Made by a program: the position numbers and the translations under genes
Assembly: GCA_037133475.1 (NCBI GenBank)
Contig: JBAXOB010000006.1
Coordinates: forward strand, 62,001 to 126,000
DNA: 64,000 bases
Source: CAIVAT01 sp037133475
Lineage (GTDB): Bacteria > Bacteroidota > Bacteroidia > Bacteroidales > FEN-979
Reading direction: 5' to 3'
Shown: piece after piece, positions 8,930 to 18,469 of the stretch
Position numbering within the stretch: position 1 is the stretch's first letter
How the letters are laid out: each line of letters opens with the position of its first letter
Notes under the pieces: model-generated
What the model was told of the DNA's origin: nothing
What the model saw: only the letters and a program-made list of their open reading frames with translations
The model's database searches: none

Positions 8930-10876
8930 TTATTCCTGGATGTTAAAAGCTTCTTTCCAGATAATGAAATTGAAGACTTTCCAAAAAACGGGATTGAAAT
9001 GTGATGGGTTGGCGATGAAATCATCGAATCGTTTGATAATGGTTGTTTTATTGATAATAGAGTTATTGTCAAGGGAATTAAAAGCCTCATACATTTTTGC
9101 CTTAAGTGCCGATTTAAACCAATGGGGTTCTGCGGTAACGAATCCCAACTTAGATGTCCTGTTCCTGATTCTATCTGGCAGGATACCCTTCATCGCATTC
9201 CTGTATACAAATTTAGTTTGACCAGATCTTACTTTTTGATTCAATGGGAGCGAAAAAGTATATTCTACCAGTCGGTAGTCAAGGAATGGTAATCGCGATT
9301 CTATTGAGAATGCCATTGAATTCCTGTCAACCTGGCGTAAAATTCCCGGCAATGGTGCCAGTCTTGTGGCATCATAGGAATATTGATCAAATGGATATCT
9401 CATGGTAGATACCGTGCGATCAATTTTGGTGCTAATGCATGGCTTAATCAGGCCTTCAAATTTATCCTTGTTAAAAAGAGCTGACTTCTCGCTGAAGGAA
9501 GGGAAAAGCGAAGCAGGAACATACTGATGGAAAAAGGCGGATAAAATTTTCCTGTAAATAAAAGGGTCAGATAGATTTAGTGATCCTGCGTAGTGCTTTT
9601 TGTTATTAAAGAATTCTGCAAAATCATGTTCCGATAGATTTTGAGCCAGGATCGCCTGGTAGGGATAGTATCCTCCCAGCATCTCATCGGGCCCCTGGCC
9701 ATCAAGGCTTACTGTAACACCTGATTCTTTCACTAGCCGTGAAACACACCACCCCGCGAATATACTGGTGCTGATAAACAAGTCTTCCTGGTGCCAGATG
9801 AGTTTTTTATAATCCAACATCAATTTGTCTCCGTCGGGTAGCGTGTAAAAGGGTTGTACGTTTGTGTTACGGATTACCTCGTTCGCAAAATCAGTTTCAT
9901 CAAACTGCGCCTGGTCCGACATGGAGGTGAAGGTTTTCTGAATTCCATGAATACCTTTTGATTTAAGGATTTTATCAACGGTGCAAACGATTCCGCTTGA
10001 ATCAAGTCCTCCCGAAAGTGCCGACCCCACTGCCACATCACTTCGCAGTCTTAATTCAACCGAATTGTAAAACAGTTCCAGGTATCTATCGGCATATTGG
10101 CTGTCGGTTAAGCCTGAAATTTTATTTTTCAGGTTAATATCCCAATATTTTTTCGGTTCAATGACAATAGGCCCGGATGTGAGATCCAGTTCAAAATAAT
10201 GGCCTCCGTTTAATGCGGATATGTTTTCAAAATATGTTTTTTTACCAAGAGTATTGTAGTGCTCCCAAAAGAAAAAATCGGTGATTGAATCATAATCGAT
10301 CTTTACTTCAAACCCGGGGATGGTTAAAATTTGTTTGATCTCAGAGCAAAAATACAACCGTTCTTGGGTAAAGCTATAATAGAATGGTTTGATTCCAAGT
10401 CGATCACGGGCACAAAACACGTTTTTTTTAACTGTGTCGAGAATTGCAAAAGACCACATCCCGTTGAATTTTTGCAGACATTCGACACCCCATTCATGAT
10501 ATGATGCAAGGATAACCTCCGTATCGGTGTTGCTTCTGAACATGTAACCCTTGCTGATTAATTCATTTTTAATTTCAACATAATTATAGATTTCACCGTT
10601 GAATGTAATCCAATAACGTTGATTCAGATAAGAAAATGGCTGATGTCCTGCTTCCGAGAGATCAATAATTGATAATCGTCGATGGCCGAAAAACAAATTA
10701 TAGGGCTGATCCATTGTGCAATGGTCCTTATAGGGATAGCCCATTCCTGAATCGCTGTTGAAGGCAAAGTAACCATAATCGTCGGGTCCTCTATAACTGA
10801 TGATATCAGTCATTCCTTGGATTAATGAAGGTGTTACAGCTTCATTAACAGATATTATACCGGCAATTCCACACAT
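8930..10876 (-). CDS. asnB: Asparagine synthase (glutamine-hydrolysing) type amidotransferase
   Basis: A 648-residue two-domain protein. The N-terminal Ntn glutaminase has Cys2 directly after the initiator Met, followed by SYRGPDD and FNGEIYN (about 93-99), so ammonia release from glutamine looks intact. The C-terminal synthetase domain has the ATP-pyrophosphatase loop SGGLDSS (288-294) and SLDGQGPDEMLGGY. Free asparagine synthesis is possible, but family members inside polysaccharide loci (for example WbpS) are thought to amidate hexuronic acids. The locus also encodes two UDP-sugar 6-dehydrogenases, which supports the second role. A 213-base gap separates it from the upstream wzx gene. Confidence 0.9.
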   Translation of the reverse strand: MCGIAGIISVNEAVTPSLIQGMTDIISYRGPDDYGYFAFNSDSGMGYPYKDHCTMDQPYNLFFGHRRLSIIDLSEAGHQPFSYLNQRYWITFNGEIYNYVEIKNELISKGYMFRSNTDTEVILASYHEWGVECLQKFNGMWSFAILDTVKKNVFCARDRLGIKPFYYSFTQERLYFCSEIKQILTIPGFEVKIDYDSITDFFFWEHYNTLGKKTYFENISALNGGHYFELDLTSGPIVIEPKKYWDINLKNKISGLTDSQYADRYLELFYNSVELRLRSDVAVGSALSGGLDSSGIVCTVDKILKSKGIHGIQKTFTSMSDQAQFDETDFANEVIRNTNVQPFYTLPDGDKLMLDYKKLIWHQEDLFISTSIFAGWCVSRLVKESGVTVSLDGQGPDEMLGGYYPYQAILAQNLSEHDFAEFFNNKKHYAGSLNLSDPFIYRKILSAFFHQYVPASLFPSFSEKSALFNKDKFEGLIKPCISTKIDRTVSTMRYPFDQYSYDATRLAPLPGILRQVDRNSMAFSIESRLPFLDYRLVEYTFSLPLNQKVRSGQTKFVYRNAMKGILPDRIRNRTSKLGFVTAEPHWFKSALKAKMYEAFNSLDNNSIINKTTIIKRFDDFIANPSHFNPVFWKVFNFIIWKEAFNIQE

Positions 10877-11089
10877 TGGTTAATAGGTTTGTAAGATGAA
10901 ATTCGAATTTCAATTCAGAAATATCTTAAGTATTGTAATGAATGATTTGAAAATGCTTATGATAGTCAAGTCTCGGTTAACCTGCAGAAGGAAGTAGTGA
11001 TGAATTTGTGTCTGCAAACACTTGTAAAAACCAAATGAACTCTTGTGCAATAACTACTTTACCGATGTCAATAAATGATTCTGCCAGGG

Positions 11090-12538
11090 TTATTTACCAC
11101 CTGGTTCATTTTTTTTTAGGAGTGACTTAATGATTTCAAGTAGTCTGTTGATTCCGAGTAGTTTGTAAAATATAATAGAAATAAAAATTAATAATAAGGT
11201 CGATTTAACCACAACCACAAACAACAACGAGGTGAATGGTATCATATAACTGGCAATCACCGTTATCGTTGCCAATAATAACAAAAGTGCGTATAATCCC
11301 ACAGGATGAGGCACCTTGTAATACTTTTGTGAAAAATGAAAGTTAATAATAAAAAGGAGGATGGATGTGGTAAGACTTCCAATTGCAGCACCTATGGTGC
11401 CATAGGTGGAAACCAGGAAATAGCTTGTAACAATGGCAAAACCTGCCCCGCTGATATTAATAATGGCAATGAACTTTGTTTTTTTTGCAAGGGATAATCC
11501 AGGGAAAAAAACGTAAACTTCTGAAAACAGTCGGTCAGCTAGAAGGAAAGGCACAAAAATATAGGCAGAATAGTAGGCCTTTGTGGTCAGGATTGTAAGA
11601 AGTTCTCGTGAGAAAATCGATAATGAAACAATAAAAATTAATGCAAAAAAGAGGTATGCTTTAAAAATACGTACAATTTCAAATGGAGTTGATTCTTTTT
11701 TATAGTTATTATAAATCAATGGACTTATTGAGGACTGGAAACCCTGGTTGACAACCGTGACAAGGGATGCAATACGTGTTCCGATCCCGAATAGACCCAG
11801 GTCTGTTAATGTCAGGAGTTTGGTAATTTGAATCCGTTGGGCGTAGTTGATGAAAAAGACGCCTATCCCTGAAGGAACTAGTGGTATGCTGAATTTTAGC
11901 ATGTTTACAAGTAGCGCTCTCTGGAACAGATAACCATATGAACTGCGGGTAAGGGCAAAACCCAGAACTGCAGCCATGAAACCGCCAAGTATCTGGGCAT
12001 AGAATACTCCTATAATCCCAGTTTTATGGAACAGGACGAAAAAAATCGTTAATGAAACGGTAGTTATGGTATAGGTTATTGCAACAAGGCTATATGTTTT
12101 TGGTTCAAGCCTCCAGCGTATCTGGTTCTGTATAAAATAATATAGACCCTGGAATACCATGCTTATGACAGCCATCCTGAAGAGATTTAGTCCAATGATG
12201 TTGGCCAGTGTCAAATGAACAATCGGACCCGAAATTGATAGTGCAATGCATCCGAAAATCATAAAAGTGACTACCGTGAAAATCAATCCGACAGAGGCCA
12301 CCAATTTTTTTTTGCTTGCATCATCGGCATCTGAGAAAAAAAGTGCCACAGCCTGGGTTATTTCCATGGGCACAATAATTCCAACGATTGCCCCAATAAT
12401 AGCCATCAGGTCAATGATTCCATAATCGGCGGGTGTGAAAACTCTTGTATAAAAGGGTACCAGGAAGATTGAGATTCCTCTCGACATAATTCCTGTGATT
12501 CCATAATACGCACTATCTGTGAAAAAACGTTTTAACAT
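11090..12538 (-). CDS. wzx: Polysaccharide flippase (Wzx/MATE-like)
   Basis: A 482-residue membrane protein with about 12-14 transmembrane helices. The N-terminal segment with DSAYYGITGIMSRGISIFLVPFYTRVF is typical of the polysaccharide biosynthesis (PST) branch of the MOP exporter superfamily. It would move the undecaprenyl-diphosphate-linked repeat unit from the cytoplasmic to the periplasmic face of the inner membrane. With the Wzy-like polymerase at 5196-6674 it defines a Wzx/Wzy-dependent pathway. Confidence 0.9.
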   Translation of the reverse strand: MLKRFFTDSAYYGITGIMSRGISIFLVPFYTRVFTPADYGIIDLMAIIGAIVGIIVPMEITQAVALFFSDADDASKKKLVASVGLIFTVVTFMIFGCIALSISGPIVHLTLANIIGLNLFRMAVISMVFQGLYYFIQNQIRWRLEPKTYSLVAITYTITTVSLTIFFVLFHKTGIIGVFYAQILGGFMAAVLGFALTRSSYGYLFQRALLVNMLKFSIPLVPSGIGVFFINYAQRIQITKLLTLTDLGLFGIGTRIASLVTVVNQGFQSSISPLIYNNYKKESTPFEIVRIFKAYLFFALIFIVSLSIFSRELLTILTTKAYYSAYIFVPFLLADRLFSEVYVFFPGLSLAKKTKFIAIINISGAGFAIVTSYFLVSTYGTIGAAIGSLTTSILLFIINFHFSQKYYKVPHPVGLYALLLLLATITVIASYMIPFTSLLFVVVVKSTLLLIFISIIFYKLLGINRLLEIIKSLLKKNEPGGK

Positions 12539-12642
12539 TTATATATGAGCCTCCTGCCGGCCAGGCATTTTGTTCTGTTATATTTAATAGGGAAACTTCT
12601 ATCGGATGAATAGACCTTTAAGATAACATGGTCCGTTAAATA

Positions 12643-13878
12643 TTAAAATTCCAGTCCATTACGTTTGCCTGGCGGGATAAAGTTATGGTACCATGAACAT
12701 TCTTTTACATATTTTGTCCACTGGTTATAAACTTTCGTGTGTTTTTTTGATTCAGGGACAAATTCTTCACGGAAAAACAAAGGTTTAAAATCAAAATCCT
12801 TAACAGTGTCAGCAGAAAGACGTGTTATTATATTTTTGCAAATCTGGTTGTTATCATGATAATTTTCTACGTATTCCCTGCCTTGTTTGCCAAGAATTCG
12901 TCTCCTTTCGGGATCCTGGATGACCTTTTTTAATTCTTCAAACAGGGTATCTTCGTTCACATCGACAATAGGTGCCTCGTTGATTATTCCCTGGTCATAT
13001 CCTTTCACACCGCTCATTAAACTTAGGACAACTCTTCCCAGCGCCATTCCTTCACGTGACAGTTTTCCTCCTCCCGGGCACAATATCTGATCGATAATGA
13101 TATCAGCCTCCCTATATGCATTAATTGCTTCAGCATGTTTAAGGTTTTGAATCAATTTGAATTCAAATTCCAATCCTGTTTTTTTTAACTTCCCAACTAT
13201 TTTCAGGATTTTGTCTGTCCCTTTGAATGATGATAAGGAGGGTGCATGAATGACGACCGGATTATTTTGCCGCTGATTGGTTGAGAAAGTATAGTATTCA
13301 AGGTCGATAGGGACAAAGGCGGTATAATATGGTCTTAAACCTAATTGTGCCTGATTGGGAGCTGAGTACAAAAGATCAGCATATTTTTCTGTTTTTCTTA
13401 ACCATTCAAGTTTGGTGTTCAGTTCCTGATCTCCCCATTTGTTGGTTGAGGGGTATTCAATCGGGTTGAATTGGTAAGCCTGGAATTCCTGGGTCATGCT
13501 TGATTTCCACCTGACATCGTCTCCGACATGAAAAACAATAATTTTCTTTCCTGCGTCTTTAAGTTCTTTAAGATCGGCATGATCAAGGTGAAACGAATTC
13601 CACATGAAAAAAAAAATATCGCATTCTTCAGCCACATGCCTGTAAAAGTTTCCTTTTTTACCAAATTTCATATTCAGGTAATGCTGGAAACTCCTTGGAC
13701 GAAGGTACCTGAAATTTACGCCCGGCAAATCATCAAGATTAACATCAACCCCAGTTTCATTGGTGAATTTACCTTTATATGATGTCGCCACAATTGTTTC
13801 AATACCCAGCGCATTAAACCCTTTGGCAAATAATGGCAACTGAGATGCAATGTTTGTTAACCCTAAAAAAATCTTCAT
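12643..13878 (-). CDS. Glycosyltransferase (GT-B fold, distant GT4)
   Basis: A 411-residue protein with a GT-B layout. The N-terminal domain starts KIFLGLTNIASQLPLFAKGF; the donor domain contains NPVVIHAPSLSSFKGTDKIL and later GGGKLSREGMALGRVVLSLMSG, which takes the place of the usual donor-sugar site with a Glu. Homology to GT4 is weaker than for the other transferases here. The start ATG overlaps the stop of the formyltransferase gene by four bases (ATGA), so the two are coupled. Confidence 0.75.
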   Translation of the reverse strand: MKIFLGLTNIASQLPLFAKGFNALGIETIVATSYKGKFTNETGVDVNLDDLPGVNFRYLRPRSFQHYLNMKFGKKGNFYRHVAEECDIFFFMWNSFHLDHADLKELKDAGKKIIVFHVGDDVRWKSSMTQEFQAYQFNPIEYPSTNKWGDQELNTKLEWLRKTEKYADLLYSAPNQAQLGLRPYYTAFVPIDLEYYTFSTNQRQNNPVVIHAPSLSSFKGTDKILKIVGKLKKTGLEFEFKLIQNLKHAEAINAYREADIIIDQILCPGGGKLSREGMALGRVVLSLMSGVKGYDQGIINEAPIVDVNEDTLFEELKKVIQDPERRRILGKQGREYVENYHDNNQICKNIITRLSADTVKDFDFKPLFFREEFVPESKKHTKVYNQWTKYVKECSWYHNFIPPGKRNGLEF

Positions 13879-14807
13879 ATTTCAATGGGATCAAAAACAC
13901 AGCCGACTTCTGCGATTAAATCAGATTGCGTTATTAACAGTAGTCCTGAATTGCAATTGACAAGGTAATCAACTCCTGAAAAAACCTCAACAATTTCGCC
14001 TGGTTTGGCACCCCAATAGGTAATTTTTGTATCGAATGGCTGTGCCTTCCAAATAGTGACTTTTTTATTGTCAATAAATGTAAATGCCCCGGGATATGGT
14101 TTTGTTAACGCTCTGATAAAATTGAAAATCTCAAAGACCGATTTTGTCCAATCTATCAGACCATCCGATGGCGTTCTTTTTGGATAAAAAGTCGAAGGGC
14201 CTTCTTGTTTGAAGAGAGGGACTTTGGAAGTTAATAGTTTGGGGATGAATTCCGTAAGTGTTTTATACGAAACTATCGAGTTTTTATAATACAAAGTATT
14301 GCAATCATCCCAGTCGTTAATATCGAAAATTTCATAATGAAAAACATCCCCGTCATCAACACCCGGTTTCATGAGGAAATATTGCATTATGAACCGCTTT
14401 TTTCCTTCAATAAGTGACCAGTTAATCGGGGAACGGCCTTTACCCTGGGGCAGGAAATCGGAGCTGCCGTGTATGCCGATACCTCCAACAGACAATGTCC
14501 GGAGAATTTCTTCGGGGAATAAACGTTGCCAGCCTCCCTGGATTAATAGATCAAATTTTTCCCGTTGAAAAAAGGCCAGATCTTTTTCGTCCTTCAGGGA
14601 GTATTTATTTACATGGTAAACGGGGATGTTATACTCACTAGCAAGTGGTTCGAACGATTTATACCCGGCAACCCCGGATAATCGTGCTGTTTCCTCCGTT
14701 ATGGTCACAAACCACGAAAATCGGATACCAGACCGCAACAAGTTGCTTACCAGATGGTAGCCTGCTTCATGGCAGCCACACATAACAATTTTTTTCTCAC
14801 TATTCAT
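13875..14807 (-). CDS. Sugar N-formyltransferase-like protein
   Basis: A 310-residue protein of the methionyl-tRNA/sugar formyltransferase family. The N-terminal folate-binding domain has GIHGSSDFLPQGKGRSPINW (111-130) with the catalytic His113, and GVDDGDV (149-155) with the catalytic Asp151. The C-terminal Fmt_C-like domain shows IDWTKS and ALTKPYPGAFTF, as in ArnA and WbkC-like enzymes, so an amino-sugar nucleotide is a likelier substrate than tRNA. The usual catalytic Asn two residues before His is Gly here. The frame extends further upstream, but ATG 14807 overlaps the preceding stop by 8 nt and begins at the first beta strand. It probably formylates an amine made by the locus aminotransferases. 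Confidence 0.8.
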   Translation of the reverse strand: MNSEKKIVMCGCHEAGYHLVSNLLRSGIRFSWFVTITEETARLSGVAGYKSFEPLASEYNIPVYHVNKYSLKDEKDLAFFQREKFDLLIQGGWQRLFPEEILRTLSVGGIGIHGSSDFLPQGKGRSPINWSLIEGKKRFIMQYFLMKPGVDDGDVFHYEIFDINDWDDCNTLYYKNSIVSYKTLTEFIPKLLTSKVPLFKQEGPSTFYPKRTPSDGLIDWTKSVFEIFNFIRALTKPYPGAFTFIDNKKVTIWKAQPFDTKITYWGAKPGEIVEVFSGVDYLVNCNSGLLLITQSDLIAEVGCVFDPIEI

Positions 14808-15567
14808 CCCAGTCAATGATTGAACGGCCAAAAAAAGCCAGATTATCAATATAATGCTGTTTGTTTTTTTCTGCCCTTTTATCTAAACATCTCCATACCT
14901 TATCCTTTGGAGAGAGTACTTTTTCCGTCCACCATTCCGGGTGGGTAAGTACCTGTAATTTTTCCGGATTTTGAATATTGATAAGGTCTTGCAGACTTAA
15001 GAAGCGCCAGTAACCATTGGAATCAGAACAATAGGTGACATTTTTCTTCAATTCATCCGAATAGGTGTTTATCAACCCGGCATAACTCCATTTGTCGAAT
15101 TCCATGATCTCTTTGGTCGGATTATGAAACGAAAACACAGTGACCTTCACCCCGAAAATTTGTTCTATTATCCCCGATTCGAATCTGAGTTTTTCTTCCA
15201 GGACTCCTTCATCTGTCAGATTATAAAAGGAGGGATCAAAATGCAGTGCAATATGGTGTCCCAGTCTCATGATCTCTTTGATAATATCCGAAATTGATTT
15301 CTCGAATAAGTTGTAGAACTCACTGTGCAGAAGAAGGAAATAGGTCGATCGGAGGTTTTGTGCCTGTTCGATCCTGGCCAGGTTCAAAGCTTCATGGATG
15401 GAAAAATCTACATCATGACGCCATAGTACAAATGGTAAATCCACGATTGTAAGATAATCATCATAGGATATAAACCTATATCGTTCTTTAACTGAAGCAA
15501 TCATACCTGAATAATAGGAATGAGTAAATTCGTCAAATTTATAGATTTCCCTGTTCGTGTTTTTCAT
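14800..15567 (-). CDS. Polysaccharide-deacetylase-fold protein
   Basis: A 255-residue protein that resembles the NodB/polysaccharide deacetylase superfamily. The paired-acid motif RHDVD (50-54) and the histidine-rich strand GHHIALHFD (103-111) occupy the places of the general base/metal Asp and metal-binding His residues. Overall similarity to characterised CE4 enzymes is low, and no signal peptide is visible, so it would act in the cytoplasm, perhaps removing an acetyl group from a nucleotide sugar before formylation. It lies directly upstream of the formyltransferase and overlaps it, which favours a joint role. Activity is inferred, not proven. Confidence 0.7.
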   Translation of the reverse strand: MKNTNREIYKFDEFTHSYYSGMIASVKERYRFISYDDYLTIVDLPFVLWRHDVDFSIHEALNLARIEQAQNLRSTYFLLLHSEFYNLFEKSISDIIKEIMRLGHHIALHFDPSFYNLTDEGVLEEKLRFESGIIEQIFGVKVTVFSFHNPTKEIMEFDKWSYAGLINTYSDELKKNVTYCSDSNGYWRFLSLQDLINIQNPEKLQVLTHPEWWTEKVLSPKDKVWRCLDKRAEKNKQHYIDNLAFFGRSIIDWDE

Positions 15568-15588
15568 CTTGAAGATTCGCTGAATGGA

Positions 15589-16563
15589 TTATTTAAGCCA
15601 GCAATGCATTGTAATTTCTTCATAAACTGGCAGGAAGCCGGTGGTGTAATGAAGTCTTGCTGAAAGGTGGTTTTTCGTTGCATACCCTGAATCGACAAAT
15701 TCCCCACCTGATTGTTTGATGTAGGCAAGTGTCCCTTCAAAGAGGGCTTTCCCGAGTCCTTTTCCTCTAAATGTAGAATCAAGGGCAAGGGATTGTAGTC
15801 TTCCATAGGAATAACCCAAGTGTTTTGAAAGGGTTTTGTCCATTTCAAAAACAAAATAGCCGGCTACCTTACCCTCGGATTCTATCACTGCAATGGTGCC
15901 ATTTCGGTTGAAGGCAGATTCAACCCATTTTGAATACAATGTGTTCACCAATGGTTTAGGAAATCTTTCATCACAATGGAAATGACCTCGGTCATATTGA
16001 TAATGAGAGGCAATCAGTTTGACAGTATCCAGATCCCCGGCAGTCATTAACCTGAGATTCTCTGGAACTTTCATCATGGCTGATGGTAACCTGAGTACGG
16101 GCCAGATGATATCTTCATAATAACGGAAGCCGGTATTCTCCAGAAAGTGTATCGATAATAGGTCATCCCCATGGATCCTAGCTGAGACAAAATCAATCCC
16201 TTTCTCTTGAAGGAGTGAAAGACATTCATTCAGCAAATTCAATTTTAATCGTTCACCATTTTCATTGGGGGAAGCAAAAAACACTTTAATCCCTGCCATA
16301 TTCAATCCGAAATGCTCCAGGTCCCATTTGGAAATGCGGCAACCAACAACAGCAAGATCGTTGTTTTGTTCACATTTGAGCAATATCCACTCACCTTGTC
16401 CGGTAAGAGATAACAGATTCTCTTTGAACATGTCAATCCATCCACTCCTGTTTTGGGCAGGATATTGACAGTACTGGTTATAGGCGTACCCCTGTATCCC
16501 ATGTTGAGATTCAGTAGGAAAGTTTTCTATGAATTCGGTTGTGATAAAGTTGTGGTAATTCAA
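15589..16563 (-). CDS. WecD-like GNAT sugar N-acetyltransferase
   Basis: A 324-residue acyltransferase. The N-terminal part contains VVGCRISKWDLEHFGL, close to the RxSxWDxxFFG signature of WecD (dTDP-fucosamine acetyltransferase). The C-terminal part is a full GNAT domain with the acetyl-CoA pyrophosphate loop RGKGLGKAL (about 267-275) and a HYTTGF beta5-alpha4 region. The start is TTG at 16563, since a stop lies just upstream and the next ATG would remove the first 44 residues. Transfer of acetyl to an amine installed by the nearby DegT-type aminotransferase is the likely reaction. Confidence 0.8.
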   Translation of the reverse strand: MNYHNFITTEFIENFPTESQHGIQGYAYNQYCQYPAQNRSGWIDMFKENLLSLTGQGEWILLKCEQNNDLAVVGCRISKWDLEHFGLNMAGIKVFFASPNENGERLKLNLLNECLSLLQEKGIDFVSARIHGDDLLSIHFLENTGFRYYEDIIWPVLRLPSAMMKVPENLRLMTAGDLDTVKLIASHYQYDRGHFHCDERFPKPLVNTLYSKWVESAFNRNGTIAVIESEGKVAGYFVFEMDKTLSKHLGYSYGRLQSLALDSTFRGKGLGKALFEGTLAYIKQSGGEFVDSGYATKNHLSARLHYTTGFLPVYEEITMHCWLK

Positions 16564-16592
16564 TATATATCGATCTTATAGGAAGCCTGTTA

Positions 16593-18467
16593 TTATAAAA
16601 AAAGCTGGCACCAGGTTTCAAAATTTAATAATGACCAAATCAATAATCTGTGATTAATCCTTTCATTTATATGTTCGTCAACTATTTTTTTAATGAAATC
16701 CTGATTAATAAATTCCGATGAGTGAAGTTTCTTGGATAACAGCAAATCTTTGACAAAACTTGCATTTTCACCTCTATACCAGCTTTCGTCAGGTGCAGAG
16801 AATCCTTGTTTTTTCCGGTTAACAATTTTTGAAGGGATGAGATCCTGCATGGCTTTTCTTAATACATTCTTACCGTCGTCAAATTCCTGATAAGCTCTTT
16901 TTTTGTTCTCGGTATTTTCATCCAGCCTTTTGATCTCTTTTGCAAAATTACCTAATTTGTGTTTTATCGGTACCTTTTGAGCAAAATCCACAAGATCATT
17001 GTCAAGGAATGGGAAACGTTCTTCCAGCCCGTTTGCCATTGAAAGTTTATCTCCGACAAGCAAAAGCCCATTTAAGAATGTTTTGATTTCGAAATAGAGC
17101 GAATTTTGAATATGATCCTCTGGGCGGTTGTATTTTAGCTTGTTGTTAAAGGTGAAAACCCGTTCGAAAATAGCCCTGGGTTCGCCCAAATCAATTTTCG
17201 ACAATACATTGGCTGTAAATAGACTCGATTTGTTTTCATCTCTAACCAATCGTTGCCAGAAACCATAATATTGGTTGAAAAAATCTTGTTGAGAAATTGA
17301 GTCAAAGACTCTGTAATACCTCCATGGATATCCTCCAAAAAGCTCATCACCACCGGTTCCCTGCAGGCATACTTTAACAAATTTGGATGCCAGCCTGGAG
17401 ATGTAATAGTTTGGGTAGGACATGCCAACCCTTAAGTCTTCCAGATGCCAGACTACCTTTGGTAATGACCATCTCAAATCCCCCGCGTTCATTACCTGCT
17501 CAAAATGTTCGGTTTTAAAATGGTTGGCCATCAGTTCAGCATCCCGCCTTTCATCATAATTGGCTTCCACGCCGGTAACTTCAGACATGTCGAAACCGCA
17601 AGTGAAGGTTGACAGGCGGTTTACATGTTCAGACGCAATGGCTGTGATCGATCCGGAATCCATGCCGCCCGATAGATATGATCCAACAGGCACATCTGCG
17701 ATAAGTTGTCTCACGACTGCCTGTTTCATGAGCCTTTTTGTTTCGGACCGGGCCTCTTCAAAGGACATATTTTCATCCGGAGAACTAAAATCATAATCCC
17801 ACCATGCGTTATGGACTATCTCTTTGGTTCTGCTGTCCACCCTAAGGGTGTTGGCAGGGGGAAGCATGAAAACATCTTTGAAAAGTGTCTGGAAGGAGAA
17901 TAGATTCTGGAAGGTGAAATATTCATTCAATGCACTGAAATTTAACGAAACCTTAAAATCAGGATGTGCCATGAATGCCTTGATTTCGGAAGCACAAATC
18001 AGTGTTTTTCCATTAAACCAGTAATAGAGTGGCTTAACACCAAACCGGTCACGGGTTAGAAAAAACTCCCTGGTTGATTTGTGGTAAGCTGCAATGGCAA
18101 ACATACCATTAAACCGTTCGAAAAAGCGAACCCCATATGCAGAAAGACCTTCCGTGATAATTTCCGTATCAGTTCCTGAAACAAACTCGTGACCTCTTGC
18201 ATGCAACTCCTGTTTGAGCTCGAGGAAATTATAGATACAGCCATTGAAAGAGATGACCCAGTCCCCATCTTTCGACATCATGGGCTGAGCACCTTTCAGG
18301 GAGGTATCCAGGATTGACAGTCGCCGGTGCCCGATCCCGACATTTTCGTGGATATATATTCCATCCCCGTCAGGACCGCGATGAGCCAATGCGGTCGTCA
18401 TGGCCATCATGGTCGAATGGGCAACAGGTTCCCCGCTGAGGTTGAATACACCGGTAATTCCGCACAT
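16593..18467 (-). CDS. asnB: Second asparagine-synthase-type amidotransferase
   Basis: A 624-residue protein with an N-terminal glutaminase domain (Cys2, HRGPDGDG) and a C-terminal ATP-pyrophosphatase domain with SGGMDSG (266-272) and CLQGTGGDELFGGYPWR. In the glutamine-binding loop the family motif FNGEIYN reads FNGCIYN (74-80), replacing a Glu that contacts the substrate amino group; codon TGT is clear in the DNA. The protein may therefore use glutamine poorly or differently. Two such genes in one glycan locus argue for sugar amidation rather than asparagine supply. The stop of the upstream aminotransferase is 2 nt away, so the two are one transcription unit. Confidence 0.88.
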   Translation of the reverse strand: MCGITGVFNLSGEPVAHSTMMAMTTALAHRGPDGDGIYIHENVGIGHRRLSILDTSLKGAQPMMSKDGDWVISFNGCIYNFLELKQELHARGHEFVSGTDTEIITEGLSAYGVRFFERFNGMFAIAAYHKSTREFFLTRDRFGVKPLYYWFNGKTLICASEIKAFMAHPDFKVSLNFSALNEYFTFQNLFSFQTLFKDVFMLPPANTLRVDSRTKEIVHNAWWDYDFSSPDENMSFEEARSETKRLMKQAVVRQLIADVPVGSYLSGGMDSGSITAIASEHVNRLSTFTCGFDMSEVTGVEANYDERRDAELMANHFKTEHFEQVMNAGDLRWSLPKVVWHLEDLRVGMSYPNYYISRLASKFVKVCLQGTGGDELFGGYPWRYYRVFDSISQQDFFNQYYGFWQRLVRDENKSSLFTANVLSKIDLGEPRAIFERVFTFNNKLKYNRPEDHIQNSLYFEIKTFLNGLLLVGDKLSMANGLEERFPFLDNDLVDFAQKVPIKHKLGNFAKEIKRLDENTENKKRAYQEFDDGKNVLRKAMQDLIPSKIVNRKKQGFSAPDESWYRGENASFVKDLLLSKKLHSSEFINQDFIKKIVDEHINERINHRLLIWSLLNFETWCQLFL

Positions 18468-18469
18468 AA

